A DNA stretch of 64,000 nucleotides. It comes from Tunturibacter gelidoferens. Its GTDB lineage: Bacteria > Acidobacteriota > Terriglobia > Terriglobales > Acidobacteriaceae. The DNA is taken from contig NZ_CP132938.1 of NCBI RefSeq assembly GCF_040358255.1, positions 1,426,001-1,490,000 of the forward strand. The letters are read 5' to 3'. The notes under the pieces are model-generated. The model did not search any database. It was not told where the DNA came from and saw only the letters and a program-made list of their open reading frames with translations. Positions within the stretch are counted from its first letter, which is position 1. Each line of letters starts with the position of its first letter. Made by a program: the position numbers and the translations under genes. Below, piece after piece: positions 26,448-35,306 of the stretch.

Positions 26448-26618
26448 GGTTGTCCTCACGAGAGTATGGGTCGCTGACTCCTCCGTCCACGCCGCCGCGA
26501 AGTGGTTAGCGGTATAGGTAGAGACCGGCGGGTCCGGCCTCGCGAGGGACAGTTTCAACATAAAACCAGACGGGATCGACGTCAACGGAGCGGGGTGAGT
26601 GGGGGCCGGGTGACGGAA

Positions 26619-26652
26619 GCAGATTCCTCCGCTGCGCTGCGGAATGACAACC
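26619..26652 (+). repeat. R3 hairpin element, copy 2
   Basis: GCAGATTCCTCCGCTGCGCT followed by GCGGAATGACAAC, one substitution from copy 1 within the stem region. A fragment TACGGAATGACAACGATGG follows about 25 bases later, suggesting a partial second unit. Confidence 0.75.
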
Positions 26653-26815
26653 ATGGGGCGGTTGCTTAGTGCTACGGAATGACAACGATGGAGCGTTGCG
26701 TAATGGCGACGGGCTTGGAGCCGTGACAACAAGGTGGCTTACCAGGACGACGGGGCGGGAGAGATGGGGATGGAAGTGTGTGGAACCTAGGGAGGGCTGT
26801 TTCGTATAGTGACGC

Positions 26816-27925
26816 ATGAGAATTTTGCGACGAAGTGCGGCGCTGATCTTGGTATTGATGGCGATGGCGAGTGTACGGACAGGTTTCGCCGCGACTACGT
26901 ATGAAGTGGGAGAGAGTTCTCGGGTGTTCAAGCCGGGGCATGCGCGGAACTGGCGCGGCGCGAAGACTGAGGCGCTGGTGACAACGATCTGGTATCCGGC
27001 GAATGCCGATGGGACGTTGTATGAGGAGCCGCAAGTGATTGGGCCACTGGATGGGCCGCTGTTTCTGGCGGGTGGAGCGGTGTTAAATGCTCCGATTGCG
27101 AATTCGCAGGTGAAGTTTCCAGTGGTGATGCTGTCGCATGGCACGGGTGGGTCGGCGATGCAGTTGGCGTGGCTGGGCACGGTGCTGGCGCGGCATGGGT
27201 TCATTGCGGTGGGGGTGAATCATCCGGGAAATAACGCGCTGGAGTCTTATACGGCAGAGGGGTTTGTGCTGTGGTGGGAGCGGGCGACGGATATCAGTGA
27301 TGCGTTGGATGCGCTGTTGCTGGATCCGACGTTTGGGCCGCATGTCGATGAAGCACGGATTGGTGCGGCGGGGTTTTCCATTGGCGGCTATACGGTGCTG
27401 GAGCTGGCGGGTGCGCGCACGGATCAGGAGCGATTTCTCAAAGCGTGTGAGACAGACCCAACGCTGCACAAGTGCGTGGTGCCGGAGATGAAGGGCATGG
27501 GCGACCCGGAGCAGATGCTGAAGAAGGTGAGAGCGAGCAGTGGTGAGTCGATGGCGCGCGGAGGTGCGAGCTACCGTGATCCGCGGGTTCGGGCTGTGTT
27601 TGCGATAGCGCCGGGGGTGGGACAGGCGTTCGACGCGGATGGTTTTCGGGAGGTGACGATTCCGGTGGCGATGGTCGTGGGAGCGGCCGATCAGATTGCT
27701 CCAGTGGCGACGAACGCGGGGAGATTGCTGGCGTTGATGCCGAACGCGCACCTGACGGTGTTGCCTGATGGCGTGGCGCACTACACGTTTTTAGATACAT
27801 GCACGGATGCGGGAAAGGCGAAGCTCGGTGTGTATTGCGGAGACGCCGCGGGAGTTGACCGCGAGAAGGTGCATGGGACCGTGTCGGAGATGGCGGTGAA
27901 GTTTTTTGATAAGAATCTGAGGTGA
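26816..27925 (+). CDS. Secreted alpha/beta-hydrolase (dienelactone/PAF-acetylhydrolase-like)
   Basis: The 369-residue product has a signal peptide (ALILVLMAMASVRTGFA) and an alpha/beta-hydrolase core. The nucleophile elbow GFSIGG (G-x-S-x-G) lies near residue 185, the oxyanion segment SHGTGGSAMQLAW near residue 107, and a catalytic His probably in PDGVAHYTFLD near the C-terminus. Two Cys-rich insertions (CETDPTLHKC and CTDAGKAKLGVYC) could form disulphides in the periplasm. The family includes secreted ester hydrolases and platelet-activating-factor acetylhydrolase relatives; the natural substrate is unclear. Confidence 0.82.
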   Translation: MRILRRSAALILVLMAMASVRTGFAATTYEVGESSRVFKPGHARNWRGAKTEALVTTIWYPANADGTLYEEPQVIGPLDGPLFLAGGAVLNAPIANSQVKFPVVMLSHGTGGSAMQLAWLGTVLARHGFIAVGVNHPGNNALESYTAEGFVLWWERATDISDALDALLLDPTFGPHVDEARIGAAGFSIGGYTVLELAGARTDQERFLKACETDPTLHKCVVPEMKGMGDPEQMLKKVRASSGESMARGGASYRDPRVRAVFAIAPGVGQAFDADGFREVTIPVAMVVGAADQIAPVATNAGRLLALMPNAHLTVLPDGVAHYTFLDTCTDAGKAKLGVYCGDAAGVDREKVHGTVSEMAVKFFDKNLR

Positions 27926-28310
27926 CAGGAGTCGCAGGCGCGTGCCTGGCTGTTCCAATACGCTTTGAAGTTTTGTTTGTTTGCCAGCTGATCATCCCGG
28001 GATGGTTGAGACGTTAAGGCGGGGCGCAAGATGCCTGATTCGAGCAGGCGAAGAGCTTTCACCCTGCGGGCACAATTTCTTTCATCGCCTGTAGGCGGGA
28101 GGATTTATAGCTCGTCTATACACCTGACGCTAGTCCCTAAGTAGTTGAGTGCAGGAGTGAGTGCCAGCTTTGATTCCTGTCTAGAGCTCTTTTCGCTGAG
28201 CAGGTTAGCGCTGACAATCAGCGAGAGGATGCCATGAATATCAAACAGAAGCACGGTCGCGCAGGTTCTAATGCGCGGATTGCTGCAATACCGTCAGGTA
28301 GACTCTTAAA
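27926..28310. other. Intergenic region without a gene
   Basis: About 385 bases with no supported gene or family repeat. It contains a copy of the 14-base string AGTAGTTGAGTGCA seen near 21207. The next gene starts at GTG 28311 with no obvious ribosome-binding site. Confidence 0.4.
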
Positions 28311-29309
28311 GTGATTGTTTTTTCCCGCCGTATTCTGCCTTTCGTTCTTAATGTGACATTCCTAGTCATCGCAGCTCCAGCGCTGTTCTCGCAGAGTGCC
28401 GTTCCGACTGAGGCGACGCTGCCTGATGCGCCGGTGCCGCAAGCGCCGGTTGAGATCGCAGACAACGCGGCCGGATATAGTTCTTCCACTCTGGATGAGA
28501 AGCAGACTGCGCAAGCTCAGGCGACGCCGGTGCAGTCGACTTCGTCTGGGCAGGAGGATACGACGAAGAAGCCAATGACGGATGAGCAGAAGAAGAGCGC
28601 CTCGGAGGAGGAACTCCAGAAGGAACTTCACCAGCGAATCGGTGTCGTCGTGCCGAACTTCAACGCTGTGCTCGATGGCAACAACCTTCCTCTGACTCCG
28701 GGACAGAAGATGCGGGCATCGTTCCGGAGTGCGATCGATCCGTACCAGGTTGGGCTGGCGTTGTTTACGTCGGCGATCGGACAGGCGCAGAACTCGCACT
28801 CCAGCACCGATCCGATTCCTGGCACCAATCCAGTGCAGTATATGAAAGAAGGCTATCAGCAGGGTTGGGATGCTTATGGCAAGCGTTTCGGCGCGGCGTT
28901 CACCGACCAGTTCAACGGAACTATTCTTGGCAACGGAGTTTTTCCTGTGCTGCTGCACCAGGACGCACGCTACTTTCGGATGGGAACGGGACCGGTCAAG
29001 AATCGGTTCTGGTATGCGGTGAGTACGACGATTCGCTGCAAGGGCGATAACGGAAAGTGGCAGCCGAACTTCTCGAATCTGCTGGGGAACATGGCGGCGG
29101 GCGGTATCTCAAATCTCTACTACCCGAAGGACGATCGGGGATTCGGGTTGACGATCGAGCAGGGTTTCCTGGTGACTGCCGAGGGCACCTTCGGCGCTCT
29201 TCTGATTGAGTTTGCCCCGGACGTCATCAGGCATTTTCAGAAGAATCGTCTTCCTCCGGATGTTGTTGTGACTCAACCCTCCGCGCCGACGAGCGAGACG
29301 GCTCACTAA
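28311..29309 (+). CDS. Secreted acidobacterial protein of unknown function
   Basis: The 332-residue product has a signal peptide (LPFVLNVTFLVIAAPALFSQ), a low-complexity linker rich in Ala, Pro, Gln and Ser (residues 28-90), and a conserved domain. Within that domain are DPYQVGLALFTSAIG, GWDAYGKRFGAAFTDQFNG, LLHQDARYFRMGTG and CKGDNGKWQPNFSNLLGNMA. This combination recurs in uncharacterised proteins of Terriglobia, often in several paralogues. Small hydrophobic stretches in the domain may be membrane-associated. It is transcribed alone, and the GTG start is the only one that gives a complete signal peptide. Confidence 0.7.
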   Translation: MIVFSRRILPFVLNVTFLVIAAPALFSQSAVPTEATLPDAPVPQAPVEIADNAAGYSSSTLDEKQTAQAQATPVQSTSSGQEDTTKKPMTDEQKKSASEEELQKELHQRIGVVVPNFNAVLDGNNLPLTPGQKMRASFRSAIDPYQVGLALFTSAIGQAQNSHSSTDPIPGTNPVQYMKEGYQQGWDAYGKRFGAAFTDQFNGTILGNGVFPVLLHQDARYFRMGTGPVKNRFWYAVSTTIRCKGDNGKWQPNFSNLLGNMAAGGISNLYYPKDDRGFGLTIEQGFLVTAEGTFGALLIEFAPDVIRHFQKNRLPPDVVVTQPSAPTSETAH

Positions 29310-29372
29310 AAACGTTCGCGTGCCGCGGGTCTTCGCCGGGGATTGAGCGCGAAGAGGTTTCGTCCGGCGTCT

Positions 29373-30593
29373 TCAGGCTTGAAGGATGCCCGTCTTCTTT
29401 GCGACTGAGGTGAATGTTTCGAGGGCCTGATCGATCTGTTCGCGTGTGTGCTCGCTGGTCATGATGGTGCGGATGCGGGCCTTTCCTTCGGGGACGGTGG
29501 GGAAGGCTATGCCGGTGGCCATGACTCCGGCGTCGAAGAGGGCGCGGGAGAAGTCCATCGTGCGGCGACCGTCGCCGATGATGATAGGAGTGATGGGAGT
29601 TTCGCTCTTCGGGGTGGTGTTGCCGCCGACGTCGAAGCCGGCGCTGGTGAGTTGCTGCTTGAAGTAGGCGGTGTTGGCCCAGAGGCGGGCTATGCGTTCC
29701 GGCTCATTCTCCAATATGTCAAATGCGGCGATGCAGGTGGCGGCGACCGAGGGTGGGTGCGAGGTGGAGAAGAGGAAGGGGCGGGCGCGGTGGTAGAGGT
29801 AGTCGATGAGGTCGCGGCTGCCGCAGACGTAGCCACCGAGGGCACCGATGGCTTTTGACAGGGTGCCGACCTGGACGTCGACTTTGTCGGTGGCGTGAAA
29901 GTGATCGACGGAGCCGCGGCCATTGCGTCCGAGAACGCCTGAGGCGTGGGCGTCGTCGACCATCATGATGGCGCCATACTTTTCGCAGAGGCCGGCGAGC
30001 TTGTCGACGGGGCCGATGTCGCCGTCCATGGAGAAGACGCCGTCGGTGATGAGGAGCTTGCGGCCGGGCTCGTTCTGGACTTCCTGCAGGAGTTGCTCGG
30101 CGTGGGCGATGTCCTTGTGACGGAAGACTTTGATCTTTGCGCGAGAGAGGCGTGCGCCGTCGATGATGCTGGCGTGGTTGAGTTCGTCGGAGAGGATGAA
30201 GTCTTCTTTGCCGAGGATGCTGGAGACGGTGCCGGCGTTGGCGGCGAAGCCTGACTGGAAGACGACGCAGGCTTCGACTCCTTTGAAGTCGGCGATCTTT
30301 TCTTCGAGCTCCATGTGGATGTGCATGGTGCCGGCGATGGTACGGACGGCACCGGAGCCTACGCCGTATTTTTTTGTGGCGGCGATGGCGGCTTCTTCGA
30401 GCTTTGGATGGTTGCAGAGGCCGAGGTAGTTGTTGGAGGCGAGGTTGATGACACGCTTCCCGTCGTAGGTGCAGACCGGGGCCTGCTGGTCGTCGAGTAC
30501 GCGCAGCTTGAAGAAGGTGCCGCGCTCGCGGAGGTCGTCGAGTTGGGCGGTGAGATGGGCGAGCTGGGGGCGTTTGGCGGCTGCGGTGGTCAT
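29373..30593 (-). CDS. kbl: Glycine C-acetyltransferase (2-amino-3-ketobutyrate CoA ligase)
   Basis: A 406-residue PLP-dependent alpha-oxoamine synthase. It has LASNNYLGLCNHPKL near residues 50-64, FQSGFAANAGT near 112, DDAHASGVLGRNGRG near 217 and the PLP-lysine motif VGTLSKAIGALGGYVCGS near 244. Length and the DDAHASGxxG/SKAxGxxGGY pair match Kbl better than BioF, but 8-amino-7-oxononanoate synthase or a related acyltransferase cannot be excluded. Kbl cleaves 2-amino-3-ketobutyrate with CoA to glycine and acetyl-CoA in threonine degradation; its usual partner tdh is not in the window. Confidence 0.82.
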   Translation of the reverse strand: MTTAAAKRPQLAHLTAQLDDLRERGTFFKLRVLDDQQAPVCTYDGKRVINLASNNYLGLCNHPKLEEAAIAATKKYGVGSGAVRTIAGTMHIHMELEEKIADFKGVEACVVFQSGFAANAGTVSSILGKEDFILSDELNHASIIDGARLSRAKIKVFRHKDIAHAEQLLQEVQNEPGRKLLITDGVFSMDGDIGPVDKLAGLCEKYGAIMMVDDAHASGVLGRNGRGSVDHFHATDKVDVQVGTLSKAIGALGGYVCGSRDLIDYLYHRARPFLFSTSHPPSVAATCIAAFDILENEPERIARLWANTAYFKQQLTSAGFDVGGNTTPKSETPITPIIIGDGRRTMDFSRALFDAGVMATGIAFPTVPEGKARIRTIMTSEHTREQIDQALETFTSVAKKTGILQA

Positions 30594-30725
30594 GAAATTA
30601 TCTTAAACCTTTTGTCGCCGGGTGGTCTTTGGTGGGGAATGAGCATCTTACGAAGTTAGCGGATCTGCAGCCGGTAACCTTTTGTCGCTGAAGCTCACTT
30701 CCGAACCAAGAACGAGGATGGCACG

Positions 30726-31658
30726 ATGAACCTTCAATATTCGAGCAAGACCGTTGGCACGATGATGCTGGCGCTGGTGATACTGGCTGGGTGTAAGTCG
30801 AAGCAGGACGCCGCGATTGATCAGGCCAAGAAGCAGGCCGCGGCTACAGGCCAGGCACAGCAGGTGGTTTCCACCGATAGCAATGGAAATGTGACGACCA
30901 CTACAGTGCAGCCGCCGGCCCCTGGGCAGACGACCCAGGCTACGACGACTACGACCACCCCGGTTCCACAGGCACCGGTAGCGGCGAATACTCCTGCTAC
31001 TGCGCCCGGTGCACCCGAGGCGGGTGCACCACCTGCTGATCAAACGGCTACAGGGCAGCCGGTTGCGCCGGGTCAGGTGGACTCGTCAGGACAGCCGGTG
31101 ACGGTGCCTGCGCCGGGGGGCGCGCCGATTGTGCGGCCGGCGGACGTGAATATCGCCGCAGGGACGAACCTGACGATTCGGATCAATCAGCACATCAGTG
31201 TGAAGACCAGCCATGCTGGAGACCGGTTTACCGGAGAGGTGGAAGAGCCGGTGGTTGGGCGGGGTGACCGCGTTGTGATTCCGCGAGGTACGCCGGTGAG
31301 CGGTGTGGTGGTCGCCTCCCATCGACGGGGGCACTTCAAAGGGTCTTCCATTCTGGAGTTGAGGTTGACCTATCTCACGCTGAACGGATCTCGATATGCG
31401 CTGGATACTTCTGATTTGACCCGGACGAAGAAGGGCAAGGGCAAGCGGTCGGCGGCGATTATTGGAGGCGGAGCGGGAGCGGGCATGCTCGTGGGCGGGC
31501 TTGCGACAGGTGGCGTTGGGCTGCTGGTTGGCGGCCTTGTTGGTGGTGGCGGCGGAACGCTCATCAGCGGGTTGACCGGGAATCGGGATATTGAGATTCC
31601 AGCTGAGTCGATTGTGCGGTTCAAGCTGGCCGATAACTTGGTGATTCAGCCTTCCTGA
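30726..31658 (+). CDS. Lipoprotein with low-complexity linker and glycine-zipper segment
   Basis: The 310-residue product has a lipobox (LVILAGC, Cys 23), a Thr/Ala/Pro/Gln-rich linker to about residue 130, and a structured domain with GTNLTIRINQHISVKTSHAG and GDRVVIPRGTPVSGVV. That domain ends in a Gly-rich hydrophobic repeat (GGGAGAGMLVGGLATGGVG, about residues 247-285). The beta part resembles TrbI-like/Rhs-associated envelope folds, and the tail looks like a glycine zipper that inserts into membranes. A clear terminator follows. Likely an outer-membrane-attached protein of unknown role. Confidence 0.65.
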   Translation: MNLQYSSKTVGTMMLALVILAGCKSKQDAAIDQAKKQAAATGQAQQVVSTDSNGNVTTTTVQPPAPGQTTQATTTTTTPVPQAPVAANTPATAPGAPEAGAPPADQTATGQPVAPGQVDSSGQPVTVPAPGGAPIVRPADVNIAAGTNLTIRINQHISVKTSHAGDRFTGEVEEPVVGRGDRVVIPRGTPVSGVVVASHRRGHFKGSSILELRLTYLTLNGSRYALDTSDLTRTKKGKGKRSAAIIGGGAGAGMLVGGLATGGVGLLVGGLVGGGGGTLISGLTGNRDIEIPAESIVRFKLADNLVIQPS

Positions 31659-31677
31659 TAGGAAGGATTCTTAGGAG

Positions 31678-31706
31678 AAAGCTCATCCTTGCGGGTGAGC
31701 TTTTTC
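31678..31706 (+). terminator. Intrinsic terminator after lipoprotein gene
   Basis: AAAGCTCATCC and GGGTGAGCTTT form an 11-bp stem (one G-T pair) around a 4-base loop, followed by a run of T. It also overlaps the very 3' end of miaA on the opposite strand. Confidence 0.85.
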
Positions 31707-32684
31707 TTGTTCGCGAAGATGTTTTGAGACGAGGCGGTGGGCTTGGTCTGCGATGTCGGGGTCGCCGCCGCTGCCTGGGAGCCAGTGCATGTCGGCGTCG
31801 CGCCGGAACCAGGTGAGCTGGCGTTTGGCGTAGTTGCGATGACCTTGCTGGGCCTGGGAGACGGCTTGCTCGCAGGTGAGTTGGTTGCGGAGGACGGCAG
31901 AGGCTTCGGCGTATCCGAGTGAGGTGAGAGGGCGGCAGGCTTCGCCGTAGCGAGCGATGAGACGACGGGTCTCTTCGATGAGGCCGCCGTCGTGCCGTTC
32001 ATCGGAAAACATAGCGGCGGCGCGCTGATTGATGCGTTCGTAGAGGAGGGGGCGGGCGGGATTGAGGCCGAGGCGCAGAATGCTGTAGCCGATGAGGGCA
32101 TCGCGGCCCTGTTGCCACTGTTCGGTCATAGGAGTGCGTTTGCTGGCGTTGTGGCTGTGGCCGGTCGCGAGAGAGACTTCGATGGCGCGTACGACTTTGG
32201 CGATGTCGTTGGCATGAATGGCCGCTGCTGCGGTCGGGTCGAGGCGGGTGAGGAGGCGGTGGAGATATGCCGGGCCGCGGGTGGAGGCGATGTTGCGGAG
32301 GCGTTCGCGCTGGCCGGGCTTTTGTGGGGGTGCGGGAAAGAGGCCGTCAGTGAGGGCCCGGAGATAGAGGCCGGTGCCCCCGGCGACGATGGGGAGATGA
32401 CCGCGTTCGGTGATGCCGACGAGCGCCTCGCGGGCCTGACGGCTGTAGTCTCCGGCGGTGCAGGGTTCGTCTGGCCAGGCGATGTCGATCATGTGGTGGG
32501 GGACGAGGGCGCGCTCTTCGTGGGTGGGCTTGGCGGTGCCGATCTCCATCTCGCGGTAGACGGCTACCGAGTCGCAGCTGATGATCTCGCCGTTGAACTG
32601 TTGGGCGAGATGAATGGCGAGGGAGGTCTTGCCGCTGGCGGTCGGGCCGACGAGAACGATGAGCGGGTGGTCGGGTGGGTTCAC
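31683..32684 (-). CDS. miaA: tRNA dimethylallyltransferase MiaA
   Basis: A 333-residue enzyme with the P-loop LIVLVGPTASGKTSLAIHLA at the N-terminus, then ISCDSVAVYREMEIGTAKP, HHMIDIAWPDEPCTAGDYSR and GGTGLYLRALTDGLF, all diagnostic of MiaA. It adds a dimethylallyl group to A37 of tRNAs that read codons starting with U. I start at GTG 32684, whose GTGA overlaps the stop of the small upstream gene; longer frames upstream are proline-rich and unlike the family. It is cotranscribed with that small membrane-protein gene. Confidence 0.92.
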   Translation of the reverse strand: MNPPDHPLIVLVGPTASGKTSLAIHLAQQFNGEIISCDSVAVYREMEIGTAKPTHEERALVPHHMIDIAWPDEPCTAGDYSRQAREALVGITERGHLPIVAGGTGLYLRALTDGLFPAPPQKPGQRERLRNIASTRGPAYLHRLLTRLDPTAAAAIHANDIAKVVRAIEVSLATGHSHNASKRTPMTEQWQQGRDALIGYSILRLGLNPARPLLYERINQRAAAMFSDERHDGGLIEETRRLIARYGEACRPLTSLGYAEASAVLRNQLTCEQAVSQAQQGHRNYAKRQLTWFRRDADMHWLPGSGGDPDIADQAHRLVSKHLREQEKAHPQG

Positions 32685-32914
32685 CACAGGCGCCACCAGC
32701 CGGGGTGAAAGAGCTGGTGGACGCCGGCGCGGAGGACGCTGAAGAGGAGGATGATTGCGGCTAGCGTGAGGAGTCCGCGAATCTGGCGGCGGCGTTCGTG
32801 TTGGAGTGGAGTTGCGATCGTGGTGGCCGTCTTTTTTGATGATAGATGATGGCGGATTGTGTTTGGAGTGAGCCGCTTGAGGAGAGCGGATCGCGCCTTG
32901 GCGCGATGGCCCAT
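32681..32914 (-). CDS. Small membrane protein (77 aa) overlapping miaA start
   Basis: The product is basic at its N-terminus (MGHRAKARSALLKRLTP) with one hydrophobic helix near the end (IRGLLTLAAIILLFSVLRAG) and a Trp-rich tail (FHPGWWRLW). The stop overlaps the miaA GTG start by four bases, which points to translational coupling. Tail-anchored or bitopic small proteins of this layout are common but uncharacterised. Its length makes chance possible, but the coupling favours a real gene. Confidence 0.5.
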   Translation of the reverse strand: MGHRAKARSALLKRLTPNTIRHHLSSKKTATTIATPLQHERRRQIRGLLTLAAIILLFSVLRAGVHQLFHPGWWRLW

Positions 32915-33005
32915 TCATGCGATGAGACCGCATCAATGGGGCAGGCGGCGCCGGCGTTGCGGGCTGCAGTTGCTCAAACGGCAGCTTGAGTGTGATCCTT
33001 GAGAG

Positions 33006-33467
33006 ATGATGCGGAAGAAGATAGTCGGTGCGATTATTGGGTCAGTGCTGGCCTGTTCGATTTTTGCGGTGGCACAGGAAAAAGGGTACTGGCGTGCGGA
33101 GAGTTCTACGGCACAGTCGATTACGGGCGATATCGGATTCGCCGGCGAGAAGATGTCGATCAACTTTACTGGCTTTGTGATTGCGCAGATACGTTCGCTG
33201 GAGCCGGGCGAGGTGAGCGCTGTGTTCGACGCAGATAGCAGGGCGGGCGGGAGTGGCAACCTCTACAGGCTGAACATCCCGGCTGCGAAGAAGTTTCTGC
33301 ATAAGAACACTTTGTGCGGCACTGAGGATGTGCAGTGGATGGCGACTTATGTTGCTGGGCGTTCCTTGAAGGTCGCATTTTTCTCGGGACCAAAGATGCC
33401 CGTTTTCACGTTGACTGAGATCGCAAATTCAACGGATCTATGCGGCACGTTTTCTTACACTCGCTGA
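33006..33467 (+). CDS. Secreted protein of unknown function
   Basis: The 153-residue product has a signal peptide (KKIVGAIIGSVLACSIFAVAQ), then a beta-rich mature part with AESSTAQSITGDIGFAGEKM and a two-Cys stretch around NTLCGTEDVQWMATY and STDLCGTFSYTR that probably forms one disulphide. Twin ATGs at 33006 and 33009 are alternative starts. Transcribed alone from a region upstream that also serves the small membrane-protein/miaA pair on the other strand. Function unknown. Confidence 0.6.
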   Translation: MMRKKIVGAIIGSVLACSIFAVAQEKGYWRAESSTAQSITGDIGFAGEKMSINFTGFVIAQIRSLEPGEVSAVFDADSRAGGSGNLYRLNIPAAKKFLHKNTLCGTEDVQWMATYVAGRSLKVAFFSGPKMPVFTLTEIANSTDLCGTFSYTR

Positions 33468-33538
33468 ACCAGTGGCAAGCAAATTAACTGGATAGAGTTT
33501 TTTGGGTGAGCTGGTGCGCTCTCCTGTAACAGATGCGG

Positions 33539-34570
33539 TTACGGGAGGGGTTTGTTGGTGAGGAAGTCGATGCGGAGTTCGAGTTTGGGGCCGTGGAAGC
33601 TGGCCGGGAGTGGGGGGAACTGGCCCTCTCCGGTGATGGCGCCCCAACAGGCTCTGTCGATGGACTGATCCTGGCTGCTGCCGTCGAGGTTCATGGCGGC
33701 GATGCGGCCGTCGGGCAGGATGGTGAAGCGGATGAGGGTTTCGCCCTGTTTGTTGAGGGGCGGGCGGGCCTCTTCGGGGATGAGGGGATACCAGTTGCGC
33801 TTGATGTCTTGAAGGATGCGGCGGATGTAGGGGCCGAAGTCGACGCCCTGGGTGTCGGAGAGAATTTCGGCACCGGTGCCCATACCGCCGCGTCCGCCGG
33901 ATTGACCGCCAGAGTCACCGGCGCTGCCATGGTCGCGAGCTGCACCCTGGGCGGCCTGGCGGATCGCGTCGCCAGCGGTCTGATTAGGATTGCCGAAGTT
34001 TGGCCGGGTTGGGACTGGTTTTGGTGCTTCTACGAGAGCCTGCTGGGCCGGCTGCTGGGTAGGCTGAGGCTGTGGGGCGGGGGGAAGCGGAGTCGTCTGT
34101 TGTGGGGGCGCCGGTTGAGTTACGGGAGGTGTGGGTTTTGGTGGCGCGGGAGCGGCTGGGGTAGGCGGGGCGGCCTTACGCATTGCCTGCAGCTGCTTCA
34201 ACATCTTCTCGTCTACGACTGGTTGCGGTGGGCGCGCCTTGGGGGTTTTGGGTGCGATTTTGAAGAGATTAGTCGGGTCTTCGAGGCGGGTTAGCTGCTG
34301 GTCGCGCTCTTTGAGCACCTGTACGGGGCTGATGAGGCGGGGCTGATGGAAGAGGACGCGGGGGCCGTAGAAGAGGAACCAGCCGATGGCCAGGTAGATG
34401 ATGATGGAGATGTAGATGGACTCGCGGAAACGGGCCTTGGAGCGTTCGTCGTCGAGGGAGTCGAGCAGGTGAATGAGTTCGTGCTCCTCGAGTTCGCCGT
34501 AGCGGCCGGTGCGCACCTTGGGGGTCTGGTTGGGCGGTGCGGATTTGGGCGGGGTCTCGAGTGAAGGCAT
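33539..34570 (-). CDS. TonB-like energy-transducer protein
   Basis: A 343-residue protein with a cytoplasmic N-terminus, one membrane helix (about residues 52-68, ISIIIYLAIGWFLFYGP), a long Pro/Gln/Ala-rich periplasmic spacer (about 110-190) and a C-terminal TonB/TolA-type domain (about 230-340). The C-terminal domain has YIRRILQDIKRNWYPLIPEE, the conserved R-x-x-W-x-P segment, and a long linking sheet. TonB-like proteins transmit inner-membrane energy to outer-membrane receptors; one receptor gene is at 53.5 kb, though a link is unproven. The N-terminal cytoplasmic segment of about 50 residues is longer than in E. coli TonB. Confidence 0.82.
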   Translation of the reverse strand: MPSLETPPKSAPPNQTPKVRTGRYGELEEHELIHLLDSLDDERSKARFRESIYISIIIYLAIGWFLFYGPRVLFHQPRLISPVQVLKERDQQLTRLEDPTNLFKIAPKTPKARPPQPVVDEKMLKQLQAMRKAAPPTPAAPAPPKPTPPVTQPAPPQQTTPLPPAPQPQPTQQPAQQALVEAPKPVPTRPNFGNPNQTAGDAIRQAAQGAARDHGSAGDSGGQSGGRGGMGTGAEILSDTQGVDFGPYIRRILQDIKRNWYPLIPEEARPPLNKQGETLIRFTILPDGRIAAMNLDGSSQDQSIDRACWGAITGEGQFPPLPASFHGPKLELRIDFLTNKPLP

Positions 34571-34751
34571 GGGCTCTGTGGTCTGACGGCTTCGGGAGGC
34601 GAAAGTTTCGTGCGGGATGGATCGTTATGCTCCCGGTATGATGCACCGGGTTGCATAGTCCTCTCTATTTTCTCATCTTTGATGCTTGGATTGGGAAAAG
34701 AAGCGCTTGCGGGAACTTTCGGCCAGACAGGTGAAACCGTAGACTGGGAGG

Positions 34752-35291
34752 GTGACTCTAAGATTTGCGCCTGATGTTCGTGCTGTAGTGCTGACGATCA
34801 GCGACCGCTGTTCCCGTGGGGAACAGATGGATCTATCGGGACCTGCGGTGTGCGAGCTGCTTGAGGATGCCGGGGTGGGGCAGGTGTTGAGTGAGATGCT
34901 GCCGGATGAGGTCGACCAGATTGCTGAGGCGTTGAGACGTAACGCGAAAGTTGTAGACCTGATTGTGACGACCGGAGGGACGGGGCTGGCGAAACGCGAT
35001 GTGACGCCGGAGGCTACGAGGATGGTCTGTGAACGGCTGGTTGACGGGTTATCGGAGCGCATGAGAGCCGATGGGCTGCTGCAGACGCCGCTGGCAGCAC
35101 TGAGCCGCGCTGTTTGCGGGACGCTGGGAGATGCGCTGATTGTGAATCTGCCGGGGAGTCCTTCGGGCGCGAGGAGTTCGCTCGCGTCGATTCTGGAGGT
35201 GTTGCCGCATGCGCTGGACTTGCTGGCGGGGCGGACGGCTCATCATGCGTTCACGGAGAGCGATCAGCATGGAAGGACTGACGGCAATTAG
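34752..35291 (+). CDS. MogA/MoaB family molybdenum-cofactor protein
   Basis: A 179-residue protein beginning at GTG. It has VRAVVLTISDRCSRGEQMD at the N-terminus, the nucleotide-binding loop TTGGTGLAKRDVTPEATR near residues 75-92, and NLPGSPSGARSSLASILEVL near residue 130, which is the MPT-Mo nucleotide signature of MogA/MoaB-type enzymes. These adenylate molybdopterin before metal insertion. It lies 15 bases upstream of a DedA gene on the same strand. No other moa or moe gene is in the window. Confidence 0.88.
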   Translation: MTLRFAPDVRAVVLTISDRCSRGEQMDLSGPAVCELLEDAGVGQVLSEMLPDEVDQIAEALRRNAKVVDLIVTTGGTGLAKRDVTPEATRMVCERLVDGLSERMRADGLLQTPLAALSRAVCGTLGDALIVNLPGSPSGARSSLASILEVLPHALDLLAGRTAHHAFTESDQHGRTDGN

Positions 35292-35306
35292 AATGAGAAG
35301 AACCCC